Below are positions 10,028 to 18,254 of a stretch of DNA of 64,000 nt, piece after piece; the first letter of the stretch is position 1, and every line of letters begins with the position of its first letter. The notes beneath the pieces were generated by a model. It had not been told where the DNA came from. It saw only the letters and a list, made by a program, of their open reading frames with translations, and searched no databases. The stretch is from JAVBJV01 sp031546815 (GTDB lineage: Bacteria; Pseudomonadota; Alphaproteobacteria; Acetobacterales; Acetobacteraceae). The position numbers and the translations under genes are program-made. The stretch spans positions 1 through 64,000 of the forward strand of contig JAVBJV010000013.1 in assembly GCA_031546815.1 (NCBI GenBank), read 5' to 3'.

Positions 10028-10360
10028 GTGACGTATGTCGTCCTCGAGAACTGCATTCGCTGCAAATACACTGACTGCGTGGAAGCCTGCCCCGTAGACT
10101 GTTTCTACGTGGGCGAGAACATGCTGGTCATCAATCCGGATGAATGCATCGACTGCGGCGTTTGCGTGCCCGAATGCCCGGCCGAAGCCATCGTCCCCGA
10201 CAGCGACGACGCCGCTGCCGACTGGATCGAGCTGAACCGCGAATACTCGGCCAAGTGGCCCAACATCACCCGCCGGATCGATCCGCTGCCCGACGCGGAT
10301 GAATGGAACAACAAGCCCGGTAAACGCGCCATGCTGGACCCGAATCCGGGAAAACCCTGA
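10028..10360 (+). CDS. fdxA: FdxA-type 7Fe ferredoxin ([3Fe-4S][4Fe-4S])
   Basis: A 110-residue low-potential electron carrier. The cysteine pattern (Cys9, 12, 17, 21, 25, then Cys40, 43, 46, 50), the CKYTDCVEACPVDCF stretch and the PNIT...DPLPDA tail match Azotobacter FdI-type ferredoxins. The start is GTG at 10028. No other in-frame start precedes the conserved YVVLENC segment. It sits between the S4 protein and CarD, and its redox partner cannot be told from the neighbours. Confidence 0.93.
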   Translation: MTYVVLENCIRCKYTDCVEACPVDCFYVGENMLVINPDECIDCGVCVPECPAEAIVPDSDDAAADWIELNREYSAKWPNITRRIDPLPDADEWNNKPGKRAMLDPNPGKP

Positions 10361-10511
10361 TCTCGTCTGGATTAAACCCGAGTTATCAGCGCACAGCGCC
10401 ATGACTTGGTCCCAATTTTGTGATATGCCACCGGCTCATTCGGGGTTCCCTGTCTGCACCCAGTAGACGGGGAGTGGTATTTTATTCCCGACTGCAGACC
10501 AAGGTGCACGC

Positions 10512-11615
10512 ATGACAAAGACCGCCAGCCGTTCAAAGACAGCCAAAACCGCCAAAAAAGCTGCACCGAAAGCCAAGCCGAAAACACCGGTAGCCAAGTC
10601 GTCTGCCGCAAAATCCTCTACGACCAAGCCCATTGTGAAGAAGAAAACCTTGCCTGCTGCCAAAGCTGCCCCGGCGAAAGCCGCGCCGACCAAAACAACC
10701 AAACCTGCCGCCAAGGCTGCCCCCGCGAAGAAAGCGGCTGCGCCTGTTGCGAAGAAGGCCGCGCCAGCCAAACCGGCAGCAAAGCCCGTTGCGAAAAAGG
10801 CCGCGCCGGTAAAAGCCGCATCGAAGGCTGCAGCCAAGCCGGCAGCAAAGCCCGCACCCGCCGCCAAGAAACCGGCAGCGCCCGCGGCCAAGGTTGCGCC
10901 GAAGCCTGTTGCCAAGCCGGTCCCGGTGGCCAAACCCGCCGCCAAGGTCGCCGAACCCACAGCGAAGCCCGCACCTGCGCCCGCCCCGGCCCCCAAAGCC
11001 GCGGAACCCGCACCCGCCGTTGCCGCGAAGCCCGCAACACCTGCTGCGGGCGGTTTCACGCCGCCCTCGCGCCTGATGCCGCGCGCCATCAGCAAGACCG
11101 ACACCGTGTTCCAGGAAGGCGATCACGTCGTCTACCCGACCCATGGCGTGGGCAAGGTGGAACGCATCGTCACCGAAGAAATCGCCGGGCAGACCCTGAA
11201 GCTGATCCACATCACCTTCGAGGAAAACCGCATGACCCTGCGCGTGCCGGTCACGCGTGCGCAGTCGACCGGGCTGCGCAAGCTGTCCACCCGCAAGCAG
11301 TTCGACGAAGCGCTGAACACGCTGAAGGGCCGCGCGCGCATCAAGCGCACCATGTGGTCGCGCCGTGCGCAGGAATACGAAGCGAAGATCAACTCGGGCG
11401 ACCCGATCGCCGTGGCCGAAGTGGTGCGCGACCTGCACCGCAATGCGGGCCAGCCGGACCAGTCGTTCAGCGAGCGCCAGATCTACGAAGCGGCGCTGGA
11501 CCGTCTGGCGGCGGAACTCGGCGCGATCGACAAGACCGACAAGCTGACCGCTATCGACAAACTGAACAATTTTCTGAAGACTGTCGTCGCCGCTGCGGCG
11601 ACAGTGCCAGCCTGA
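10512..11615 (+). CDS. CarD/CdnL-family transcription regulator with long Lys-Ala-Pro N-terminal tail
   Basis: A 367-residue protein. Residues 1-180 or so are low-complexity AKP/PAKKA repeats resembling histone H1 tails. From about residue 195 a normal CarD domain follows: FQEGDHVVYPTHGVGKVERI opens the RNA-polymerase-interacting Tudor-like module, and the helical DNA-binding part ends near residue 365. CarD/CdnL proteins bind the RNAP beta subunit and stabilise open complexes at rRNA and housekeeping promoters. Most family members are about 160-200 residues, so the tail nearly doubles the size. The start codon ATG 10512 has a weak AAGGTG upstream, and a 150-bp spacer separates it from fdxA, suggesting its own promoter. 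A strong terminator follows. Confidence 0.9.
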   Translation: MTKTASRSKTAKTAKKAAPKAKPKTPVAKSSAAKSSTTKPIVKKKTLPAAKAAPAKAAPTKTTKPAAKAAPAKKAAAPVAKKAAPAKPAAKPVAKKAAPVKAASKAAAKPAAKPAPAAKKPAAPAAKVAPKPVAKPVPVAKPAAKVAEPTAKPAPAPAPAPKAAEPAPAVAAKPATPAAGGFTPPSRLMPRAISKTDTVFQEGDHVVYPTHGVGKVERIVTEEIAGQTLKLIHITFEENRMTLRVPVTRAQSTGLRKLSTRKQFDEALNTLKGRARIKRTMWSRRAQEYEAKINSGDPIAVAEVVRDLHRNAGQPDQSFSERQIYEAALDRLAAELGAIDKTDKLTAIDKLNNFLKTVVAAAATVPA

Positions 11616-11618
11616 TAC

Positions 11619-11661
11619 CACGGAGTGCTTGCCAAAACGGCATGCACTCCGCTTTTTTAGC
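11619..11661 (+). terminator. Intrinsic terminator after carD
   Basis: Inverted repeat CGGAGTGC ... GCACTCCG (arms about 11621-11628 and 11644-11651) followed immediately by a T-run. It lies three bases after the carD stop and overlaps the apparent 5' end of the next reading frame. Confidence 0.85.
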
Positions 11662-11664
11662 AGC

Positions 11665-12495
11665 GTGTCTGTTCTTCCTCATCTTGCGGCGCTGGGTGCT
11701 GCACATCGAATCTGGGCAATCGGCGCCGTGCATGGGCGCGTCGACCAGTTGTCGCGCATTCACGCGGCATTGGACGGGCGCGTGCGCGGTGGTGACCGCG
11801 TTGTGTATTGCGGCAACCTGATCGGGCGTGGCCCCGATGTGCGCGGCACGCTGAACGAAGCATTGCTGTTCCGCCGCGCCGTGCTGGCCCGACCCGGCGT
11901 GATGCCCGAGGACATCGTATTCCTGCGCGGCGCGCAGGAGGAGATGCTGCACCGCCTGCTACAGATCCAGTTCGCACGCGGCACGGCAGCGGCCGAGGAA
12001 GCCCTGGCCTGGATGGCCCGCGAGGGTGCGCGCGAAACGCTGCTCGCCTGGGGTTGCGACATCGATGATGGTATCCGCCGCATCCGCCTTGGCCCGACCG
12101 AACTGGCGCGCTGGACCAACATGATCCGCCAGTCGATCCGCGCCACCCCGGGCCACGACAAGCTGCTGAGCACACTGCAACGCGCCGCCTTTACCGCGCC
12201 CGAGGATCTGGCCGGAACGGCACCGGGGGCGCTGTTCGTCGCCTCGGGCATCAATCCGGACCGCCCGCTGGAGGCACAGGGCGACAGTTTCTGGTGGGAC
12301 AATACCGGGTTCACGGCGCTGGCCGAAAGCGACCGCGATGCGTGGAACAGTTTTCGCCGCGTGATCCGCGGGCTGGACCGAGCAGGGCAGGGGTTCGTGG
12401 AAACACCGCTGACCGTGTCTCTGGACGGCGGCGACGAATTGCTGGCCGGGCTGTTCAACGCGAGCGGCGAATTGCAGGAACTGGTTCGGGGTTAA
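11665..12495 (+). CDS. Metallophosphoesterase-like protein lacking the metal-binding motifs (putative pseudoenzyme)
   Basis: A 276-residue protein with the layout of calcineurin-like (Ser/Thr phosphatase-type) phosphoesterases, but every catalytic signature is altered. GDxHG reads GAVHG (20-24), GDxxDRG reads GNLIGRG (50-56), GNHE reads GAQE (89-92), and the later HAG loop reads VASGI near residue 190. The surrounding framework (IWAIG..HGRVDQL, RPLEAQGDSFWW) is well preserved, so this is a folded, selected protein and not a decaying gene. I expect no phosphatase activity and possibly a binding role. The start is uncertain: GTG 11665 lies just after the terminator, and the in-frame TTG 11629 lies inside it. 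A canonical relative is encoded at 33817-34533. Confidence 0.65.
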   Translation: MSVLPHLAALGAAHRIWAIGAVHGRVDQLSRIHAALDGRVRGGDRVVYCGNLIGRGPDVRGTLNEALLFRRAVLARPGVMPEDIVFLRGAQEEMLHRLLQIQFARGTAAAEEALAWMAREGARETLLAWGCDIDDGIRRIRLGPTELARWTNMIRQSIRATPGHDKLLSTLQRAAFTAPEDLAGTAPGALFVASGINPDRPLEAQGDSFWWDNTGFTALAESDRDAWNSFRRVIRGLDRAGQGFVETPLTVSLDGGDELLAGLFNASGELQELVRG

Positions 12496-12962
12496 CCCTC
12501 TCGGCGCACCGCTGCCGGGGTTGCACCGCTGATCGCCATCAACACGGCAGGCGTCGTCCGAAACACATGCATCGGGCTGCCTGCCGCCGCCCAGACCGGA
12601 TCCAGCGCCAGCAAATCTTCGTCCATCAGCACCAGCGGCGGTGTCAGATGCCCGATGGGCGCCACGCCGCCGATGGCAAAGCCGGTCCGGTCGCGCACCC
12701 AATCGGCCTCGGCACGCCTGATCGACTGGCCCAGAACGACGGCAACCCGGTCCGGGTCCACCTGGTTCACGCCCGAGGCAATCACCAGCACCGGGCGATC
12801 TGCCGCGCGGAATACAATGGATTTGGCAATCTGCGCCACCGTGCAACCGATCGCCGCCGCATCGGCCGCCGTGCGCGTGCCGTTCGGGAAGGTCAGAACA
12901 TCGTCCGCATGGCCCGCCGCCCGCAGCGCCGCCTGAACCCGTTCGACGGAGGTGCCGCTCAT
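12492..12962 (-). CDS. YbaK/EbsC-family aminoacyl-tRNA deacylase
   Basis: A 156-residue single-domain protein of the YbaK/ProX editing fold. Features are the VAQIAKSIVFRA strand-helix with its conserved Lys, GGVAPIGH, and the closing strand near HVFRTTP. Such proteins hydrolyse mischarged tRNAs (Cys-tRNA-Pro, Ala-tRNA-Pro). The gene is convergent with the preceding phosphoesterase-like gene, overlapping its stop by four bases, and divergent from hemW with a 19-bp gap between start codons. Which mischarged tRNA it edits is not visible from the sequence. Confidence 0.85.
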   Translation of the reverse strand: MSGTSVERVQAALRAAGHADDVLTFPNGTRTAADAAAIGCTVAQIAKSIVFRAADRPVLVIASGVNQVDPDRVAVVLGQSIRRAEADWVRDRTGFAIGGVAPIGHLTPPLVLMDEDLLALDPVWAAAGSPMHVFRTTPAVLMAISGATPAAVRREG

Positions 12963-12981
12963 CCTCTATACCCTTTCCGTG

Positions 12982-14142
12982 ATGACCGATCCGCTCGCCC
13001 TGTATGTGCACTGGCCGTTCTGCCTGGCCAAATGTCCGTATTGTGACTTCAACAGTCACGTACGCGATTCTATCCCGCAAGCCCGTTTTCGCGACACCCT
13101 GTTGCGCGAACTGGCGCACGAGGCAGCGCGCATCAATGCAGCGGGGCGCGTGCGGCTCGGCTCGATCTTCTTCGGGGGCGGCACGCCGAGCCTGATGGAA
13201 CCCGACACCGTCGCCGCCATCATCACCGCCGCGCGCACGCATTTCGCCAGCACCAACGACATCGAGATCACGCTCGAAGCCAACCCCACCAGCGTCGAGG
13301 CCGCCAAGCTGGTGGCGTTTCGCGATGCCGGGGTGAACCGGATTTCGCTGGGCGTGCAGGCGCTGGATGACGATGCGTTGCGCTTCCTGGGCCGCCAGCA
13401 TTCGGCGGCACAGGCGCTGGCCGCGCTGGAACTGGCGCGGGGCATTTTTCCACGTGCCTCGTTCGACCTGATCACCGCGCGCCCCGGACAGAGCGTCGCC
13501 GAATGGCGCACCGAGCTGCGGCGCGCGCTGAGCTTCGGGTTCGACCATCTGTCGTTGTATCAACTGACCATTGAGGACGGCACGAAGTTCGCCACGCTGC
13601 ACGCGCGCGGAGAAATCGTGCTGCCGGATCAAGACCTCGCCGCCGCGCTTTACGCCGCAACCGAGGAAGAAAGCGCCCGCATCGGCATGGCTGCGTACGA
13701 GATCAGCAACCACGCCAAACCCGGCGAGGCGAGTCGCCACAACCTCGCCTATTGGCGCTATCTGGATTACGCGGGCATCGGCCCCGGCGCGCATGGACGG
13801 TTGACGCTGGACGGGCAGGTACACGCATTGCGTCGCCATCGCGCACCGGAAGAATGGGCATCACGCGTGGAGCGCGACGGACACGGCACGGTGGAAGACA
13901 GCGTGCTCGATGCAGCGACCTGCGCGCGCGAGGCGTTGATGATGGGCCTGCGTCTGGCGGAAGGCATCGACGCCGAACGCTTCGCCCGCCGCACCGGCAT
14001 GGCGCTGCCCGATGCACTGGACCCGGCGATGCTGACCGCCTGCATCGACGAAGGCTACGTTGCATGGCAGGGTGAGACGTTGCTCGCCACGCCTGAAGGT
14101 CGTGTGCGGCTGGATGCGTTGTTACCGGTACTGGTGCGCTGA
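12982..14142 (+). CDS. hemW: HemW, radical SAM heme chaperone
   Basis: A 386-residue radical-SAM enzyme. The [4Fe-4S] motif CLAKCPYC (Cys14, 18, 21, i.e. CxxxCxxC) is followed by GGGTPSLM, the SAM-binding ITLEANPT and GVQALDD, and a HemN C-terminal domain (about 300-386) with YEISNHAKPG..SRHNLAYW before it. This pattern is HemW (formerly HemN-like/YggW), a heme chaperone, and not the HemN oxidase. ATG 12982 is chosen over GTG 12952 because it starts directly before the conserved LALYVHWPFC. It overlaps the next gene by one base. Confidence 0.92.
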   Translation: MTDPLALYVHWPFCLAKCPYCDFNSHVRDSIPQARFRDTLLRELAHEAARINAAGRVRLGSIFFGGGTPSLMEPDTVAAIITAARTHFASTNDIEITLEANPTSVEAAKLVAFRDAGVNRISLGVQALDDDALRFLGRQHSAAQALAALELARGIFPRASFDLITARPGQSVAEWRTELRRALSFGFDHLSLYQLTIEDGTKFATLHARGEIVLPDQDLAAALYAATEEESARIGMAAYEISNHAKPGEASRHNLAYWRYLDYAGIGPGAHGRLTLDGQVHALRRHRAPEEWASRVERDGHGTVEDSVLDAATCAREALMMGLRLAEGIDAERFARRTGMALPDALDPAMLTACIDEGYVAWQGETLLATPEGRVRLDALLPVLVR

Positions 14143-14453
14143 TGAAGACGATTCCGATGGCGATGATTGCAGGCATGTGTGCGGGCGCGGCGCTTGCCGG
14201 CGTGCTGGCCTTGCTGGGTGTGATGCATGCCGGACAGATCCCCGCCATCACGGCGCTGGGCGCGGGCATTGCGTGTTACGCACTGGCCCGCAAGCTGGAC
14301 CCGGTCCCGCAGGACAGCGACAGTTGCTGTTCATCGGGCGCACCGACGCAGACCTTCCTGTTCCTCAGCGGACGTGTGTGGGCGCTGGTGTTCGTGGTGC
14401 TGACTGTAATACTCAGCGCCGAAGGACCACGCTGGAGTGCGCTGTTTTCCTAA
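14142..14453 (+). CDS. Small membrane protein of unknown function
   Basis: A 103-residue protein with two clear hydrophobic segments at the N-terminus (about 5-30 and 34-52) and one at 75-92. A short cytosolic or periplasmic loop carries a Cys pair (SCCSS). The start codon overlaps the hemW stop (TGATG), so translation is probably coupled. I do not recognise the family. It overlaps the convergent DUF486 gene by four bases. Confidence 0.6.
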   Translation: MKTIPMAMIAGMCAGAALAGVLALLGVMHAGQIPAITALGAGIACYALARKLDPVPQDSDSCCSSGAPTQTFLFLSGRVWALVFVVLTVILSAEGPRWSALFS

Positions 14454-14797
14454 CGCGAAGGAAGAAAAATAAACAGCACAGCCGCGATCAGGCATCCCAT
14501 TGCGGCCAGATAGTTCCAGCGCAGTTCCTCGCCCAGATACAGCACGCTGAACACGGCAAACACCGCCAGCGTGATGACTTCCTGCATCACCTTCAGCTGC
14601 TGGCCGGTATACATGCCATAGCCGATCCGGTTGGCCGGCACCGCCAGCCAGTATTCGAAGAACGCAATCCCCCACGACACCAGCACCGCCACCCATAACG
14701 GCCATGCCGGGCGCTTCAGGTGCCCGTACCACGCGAACGTCATCATCACGTTCGAGGCAACCAGCAGCAGCGGAGTCCACAGATGCGCGATGTTCAT
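14450..14797 (-). CDS. DUF486-family (DMT-like) small membrane protein
   Basis: A 115-residue protein with four hydrophobic helices. The phrases SNVMMTFAWYGHLK, SWGIAFFEYWLAVPANRIGY and LKVMQEVITLAVFA match the DUF486 family of small drug/metabolite-transporter-like proteins, whose substrate is unknown. Its ATG overlaps the stop of the upstream L,D-transpeptidase gene, making it the last gene of a four-gene minus-strand operon. Confidence 0.88.
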   Translation of the reverse strand: MNIAHLWTPLLLVASNVMMTFAWYGHLKRPAWPLWVAVLVSWGIAFFEYWLAVPANRIGYGMYTGQQLKVMQEVITLAVFAVFSVLYLGEELRWNYLAAMGCLIAAVLFIFLPSR

Positions 14798-15255
14798 CAG
14801 AAGGTGATCTCGATCGGAACGGGTGTGGTGATCAGGCTGCGCAGAGTTTCCATCTCGGCATTGGTGACGGCGATGCAGCCCGCCGTCCAGTTGACGCCCA
14901 GCCAGTGCAGCATGTGCAGGAACGGATTGCCGCCAAGACCGTGAACCCCGACATCGAAACCGGTGCGACCCGCTGCGCGGTCATCAGCGTTCGGATAATC
15001 GATCGGCATGAACCAGCGCCACGACCGCGATGCACGCGCGGGGGTCAGCATATAACGTCCCACCGGAGTCGCCCGATCACCCTCGCGCTGCTTGGGGGCG
15101 ACGAAGCTGCCGAACGCGGCGTGAAACGATGCGACCTGCGTGTCGCCATCCCACAGCACCAGATGACCAGTGGTGCGGTTCGCCTCGGCGCGCGTTACCC
15201 CGGCTTCGGCAGATGTGGCGAACAGCAGCGCAAACAGAACGACGACCAGTCTCAT
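14797..15255 (-). CDS. Exported L,D-transpeptidase (YkuD domain)
   Basis: A 152-residue protein with a signal peptide of about 18 residues (LLFATSAEA) and a compact YkuD domain. The catalytic motif is complete: His105 in GVHGLGG and Cys127 in TAGCIAVTN. Such enzymes make 3-3 peptidoglycan cross-links or attach proteins or other ligands to peptidoglycan in the periplasm. Its ATG overlaps the AmpG-type permease stop by four bases (ATGA), and its stop overlaps the DUF486 start. The tight coupling ties a cross-linking enzyme to a muropeptide importer. Confidence 0.9.
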   Translation of the reverse strand: MRLVVVLFALLFATSAEAGVTRAEANRTTGHLVLWDGDTQVASFHAAFGSFVAPKQREGDRATPVGRYMLTPARASRSWRWFMPIDYPNADDRAAGRTGFDVGVHGLGGNPFLHMLHWLGVNWTAGCIAVTNAEMETLRSLITTPVPIEITF

Positions 15256-16502
15256 GGTGTGTGCACCCGCGTGTCCTGCGGCGGAAAGCGGCGCAGCAGA
15301 TACACCATGATGCACATGGCAGGCAGGGCGGCAAAGATCGTCATGGTGTAATACGCGCCCCACCCCATTGCGGTTGCCATGAAGCCCGACGTGCTGCCCA
15401 CCGTGCGCAACCCTACCGCCGCCAGCGATGACAGCAGCGCATACTGCGTCGCCGTAAATGCCACCGATGTCAGGCCCGACAGATACGCAATGAACGCCGT
15501 ATCGGCCATGCCGTCGGTAAATGCCTCGACCATCGCCTGCGCCATCAGCACCGAATAATCGCCGTGCGACCAGGCCAGCACCACATACATGATGTTCGAC
15601 AGCATCTGCCCCAGACCCGTCAGCAGCAGCGCCCGGCCGACGCCGATCCGCGTCACCAGATAACCACCTGCCAGCGCGCCCATCAGCGTCGCCCACATGC
15701 TGACCGGGCCATTGGCCAGCGCGATCGCCGCGCGGTCGTAGCCCAGCGCGTTATACAGCGACACCGCCCTGGTCCCGGCCAATGCCTCGCCCAGGCGATA
15801 CAGCAGCACGAAGGCCAGAATGGCCCATGCCCCCGGCCGCGCGATGAATTCGGACATCGGTTCGATGACCGAGGCACGGAACCCGTGCGACGCCCGCACC
15901 GCCGGTGCGGCAGATGCTGCGGGTTCCGCCGCCAGCAAGGTCGGGATCAGCCCCACCCCGGCCAGCACCGCCATCAGCGCCAGCACGGTCGGCCAGTCGT
16001 GCACCACGCTGACCAGCGCCACCGCGCCCGCGCCCGCCACCAGCAGCGCCATCCGGTAACCCCACACATAGCACGGCATCGCCGCGCCCTGTTCGCGCGG
16101 TTCGAACGTCTCGATGCGCCAGGCATCGATCACAATGTCTTGAGTGGCCGACAGAAACGCCAACGTCGTCGCCGCCGCCATCGTGCCCACCAACCCCTGC
16201 GCCGGGTTCGAGAACGCCAGCAGCAGCCCCGCCACCACCAGCAGCGGCTGCACCACGAACAGCCAGCCCCGCCGCCGCCCGAAGCGCGCCAGCCCGAACG
16301 GCGCCGCCACATGGTCGAGCACCGGCGCCCACAGGAATTTCAGCGTATAGGCCAGACCGAGACTGGCCGTGGTGCCGACCAGTTCGATCGACAGCTGGCT
16401 TTCCGTCAACCACTGACGCAGCGTGAACCCGGTCAGCGCCAGCGGCACCGCCGCCGCAAAGCCGAACGAAAACATAATGGCCAGACGACGGTCGAATTTC
16501 AT
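15252..16502 (-). CDS. AmpG-type MFS permease (muropeptide importer-like)
   Basis: A 416-residue protein with about 12 membrane helices. The N-terminus (FSFGFAAAVPLALTGFTLRQWL) and the later LKFLWAPVLDHV..PF..GRRRGW segment are the AmpG signature. AmpG proteins import anhydro-muropeptides from the periplasm for cell-wall recycling and beta-lactamase induction. ATG 16502 lies eight bases after the IalB-like stop. A longer in-frame extension to 16616 would overlap that gene and looks non-coding. It is coupled to the downstream L,D-transpeptidase. Confidence 0.85.
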   Translation of the reverse strand: MKFDRRLAIMFSFGFAAAVPLALTGFTLRQWLTESQLSIELVGTTASLGLAYTLKFLWAPVLDHVAAPFGLARFGRRRGWLFVVQPLLVVAGLLLAFSNPAQGLVGTMAAATTLAFLSATQDIVIDAWRIETFEPREQGAAMPCYVWGYRMALLVAGAGAVALVSVVHDWPTVLALMAVLAGVGLIPTLLAAEPAASAAPAVRASHGFRASVIEPMSEFIARPGAWAILAFVLLYRLGEALAGTRAVSLYNALGYDRAAIALANGPVSMWATLMGALAGGYLVTRIGVGRALLLTGLGQMLSNIMYVVLAWSHGDYSVLMAQAMVEAFTDGMADTAFIAYLSGLTSVAFTATQYALLSSLAAVGLRTVGSTSGFMATAMGWGAYYTMTIFAALPAMCIMVYLLRRFPPQDTRVHTP

Positions 16503-16509
16503 CGAGCGA

Positions 16510-17151
16510 TTACTGCAACTGCTCGCCCAGACGGCGTAAACGGTCCAACATATCCGTCCCTGTTGTGCTGGCCGCTCCTGGTTGGGGCGTACTGTCGGGG
16601 ATCTGCCCCAGCGCACGTTCCAGCGCCTTTTCCGTCTGTGCCAGATCTATCGCCACCGCCTCGGCCGGTCCCTGCACGGGGAAGGGGCCAACCGAGCGAA
16701 TCCGCACCAGCATCGTGTTTGCCGCCATCAGCTGTGCCGACGCCGCCACCGCCTGATCGGCACGCGGGGCGCAGATCACGGCCCGCCCCTCGAGCCCGCA
16801 AGAGAATTCCATCATCGGATTACCGTCGAAGCGGATTTGTGCCGTGGCGGTCAGCGCCATCAGGCCGCGGGTTGCGCTCTCGAATGTCAGATTGCGTACC
16901 GCCAGCACCGGGATCAGCTGGCTGTACCGGTTCAATATTTCCAGCCGTATGCCGCCCACACCATTCTGCGGTTCCTCGACCCACAGGCGATGCGCCAGAT
17001 CGCAGGTCTTGCGGTCCGTCATCGGGTCGGCAAAGCAGGAAAGCTGCCACGAACCAATGTCTTCCGTCTGGCGTTGGGTTGGCACAACCCGGGGCTGCGC
17101 CTGTGCGGCGAGGACCGGGGCAAGAAACAGGGCGAGGATGAGCGTGCGCAT
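16510..17151 (-). CDS. Periplasmic IalB-like protein
   Basis: A 213-residue exported protein with a signal peptide of about 18 residues (ALFLAPVLAAQA). It has the spacing of the invasion-associated locus B family: a GSWQLSCF motif, a second Cys in the RKTCDLAH stretch, and a third and fourth Cys in FSCGLEGRAVICAP. The C-terminal 50 residues are Ala/Gln/Thr-rich and may be helical. The IalB function is not biochemically defined; in Bartonella it affects erythrocyte entry. ATG 17151 is preceded by a GGGG stretch; an in-frame upstream start at 17187 would precede the signal peptide oddly. It is the first gene of the AmpG operon. Confidence 0.55.
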   Translation of the reverse strand: MRTLILALFLAPVLAAQAQPRVVPTQRQTEDIGSWQLSCFADPMTDRKTCDLAHRLWVEEPQNGVGGIRLEILNRYSQLIPVLAVRNLTFESATRGLMALTATAQIRFDGNPMMEFSCGLEGRAVICAPRADQAVAASAQLMAANTMLVRIRSVGPFPVQGPAEAVAIDLAQTEKALERALGQIPDSTPQPGAASTTGTDMLDRLRRLGEQLQ

Positions 17152-17200
17152 ATCAACCCCATAGCACAGACTGGACGCGCGCCGCATCTATGTGGATGCT

Positions 17201-18241
17201 ATGCCCATGAACGACGCAACATCCCCCCAGCACACCGCGGCTGCGCTGCATCACAGCCTGTTCACCATCGACACGCACGTCGATTTCCCCTGGCCTAACC
17301 CACAATCCCCGGCCGAGGAAACCGACCGCTGCGTGGATTTCGGCAAGATGCGCGCGGGCGGTATTTCCGCCACCGTGTTCGTGGCTTACGTGCAGCAGGG
17401 CCCCCGTACGCCCGAGGGCCATGCTGCATCGGGCGCGCAGGTCGAATCGATGCTGCGCACGATCCACAGCTTCGCCGCCAGCGCCACCACCATCCCCGCC
17501 AAGGTCGCCGCCACCACTTCCGAGCTGGCAGCAAACCACAAGGCTGGTGTGCTCTCCCTCGTCCCCGCAGTCGAGAATGGTTACGGCATGGGGGAAGACC
17601 TGTCCCGTCTGGCGCTGTGGCGCAGTCTGGGCGCGCGTTATCTGACCATCACCCATAACGGCCACAACGCGCTGGCCGACGCTGCCATCCCGCTGCCCGC
17701 GCTGGGCGATGCCGAGGCATTGCACGGCGGCCTGTCCGACCTTGGTGTTGCCGCGATTGCGGAACTGAACCGCCTCGGCATGTTGATCGACGTGTCGCAT
17801 TCGTCCAAGGCCAGCATGTTGCAGGCGGCCGAGGTCTCGCGCACGCCAGTGGTCGCCACGCATTCGTGCATGCGCAGCCTGTGCGACCATCCGCGTAATC
17901 TGGACGATGCACAGCTCGACGTGATCCGCGATGTCGGCGGCGTGGTGCAGGTGACCAGCGTGCCGAGCTTTCTGAAGAAAGGCGCGAAAATCGAGGACGT
18001 CACCGTCGCCACCTTTGTCGACCACATCGACTACGCAGTGAAGCGCATCGGGGTGGAACATGTGGGCATTGGGTCCGACTTCGACGGTGGCGGGCATGTG
18101 CAGGGCTGGATGAACACCGCCGACAGCCCGGCGATCACCGTTGAACTGTTAAAGCGTGGCTACGACCGTGCTGCCATCGCCGCCATCTGGGGCGGCAATT
18201 TCCTGCGGGTGATGAAGCAGGCAGAAGAAAAAGCAGGCTGA
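17201..18241 (+). CDS. Membrane-dipeptidase family (M19) peptidase
   Basis: A 346-residue zinc dipeptidase. The metal site is visible: His26-x-Asp28 (TIDTHVDF), the bridging Glu in LVPAVENGYG, DVSHSS, ATHSCMRSL, and GIGSDFDGG. Proteins of this family hydrolyse dipeptides, often with D-amino acids at the C-terminus. No signal peptide is visible, so it is probably cytosolic and could process muropeptide-derived or imported dipeptides. The start is ambiguous among GTG 17192, ATG 17201 and ATG 17207, none with a strong ribosome site. It is divergent from the IalB/AmpG operon (about 50 bp apart). Confidence 0.9.
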   Translation: MPMNDATSPQHTAAALHHSLFTIDTHVDFPWPNPQSPAEETDRCVDFGKMRAGGISATVFVAYVQQGPRTPEGHAASGAQVESMLRTIHSFAASATTIPAKVAATTSELAANHKAGVLSLVPAVENGYGMGEDLSRLALWRSLGARYLTITHNGHNALADAAIPLPALGDAEALHGGLSDLGVAAIAELNRLGMLIDVSHSSKASMLQAAEVSRTPVVATHSCMRSLCDHPRNLDDAQLDVIRDVGGVVQVTSVPSFLKKGAKIEDVTVATFVDHIDYAVKRIGVEHVGIGSDFDGGGHVQGWMNTADSPAITVELLKRGYDRAAIAAIWGGNFLRVMKQAEEKAG

Positions 18242-18254
18242 CAACCAGACCGAC

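Noticed and set aside
10028..10360. FdxA as the dedicated electron donor for the hyf-like complex
   Set aside because: It is 12 kb away within a different transcription unit with housekeeping genes; proximity gives no support.
11959..13839. 626-codon minus-strand frame opposite hemW and ybaK
   Set aside because: It spans recognised genes on both strands and has Arg/Gly-rich composition without motifs.
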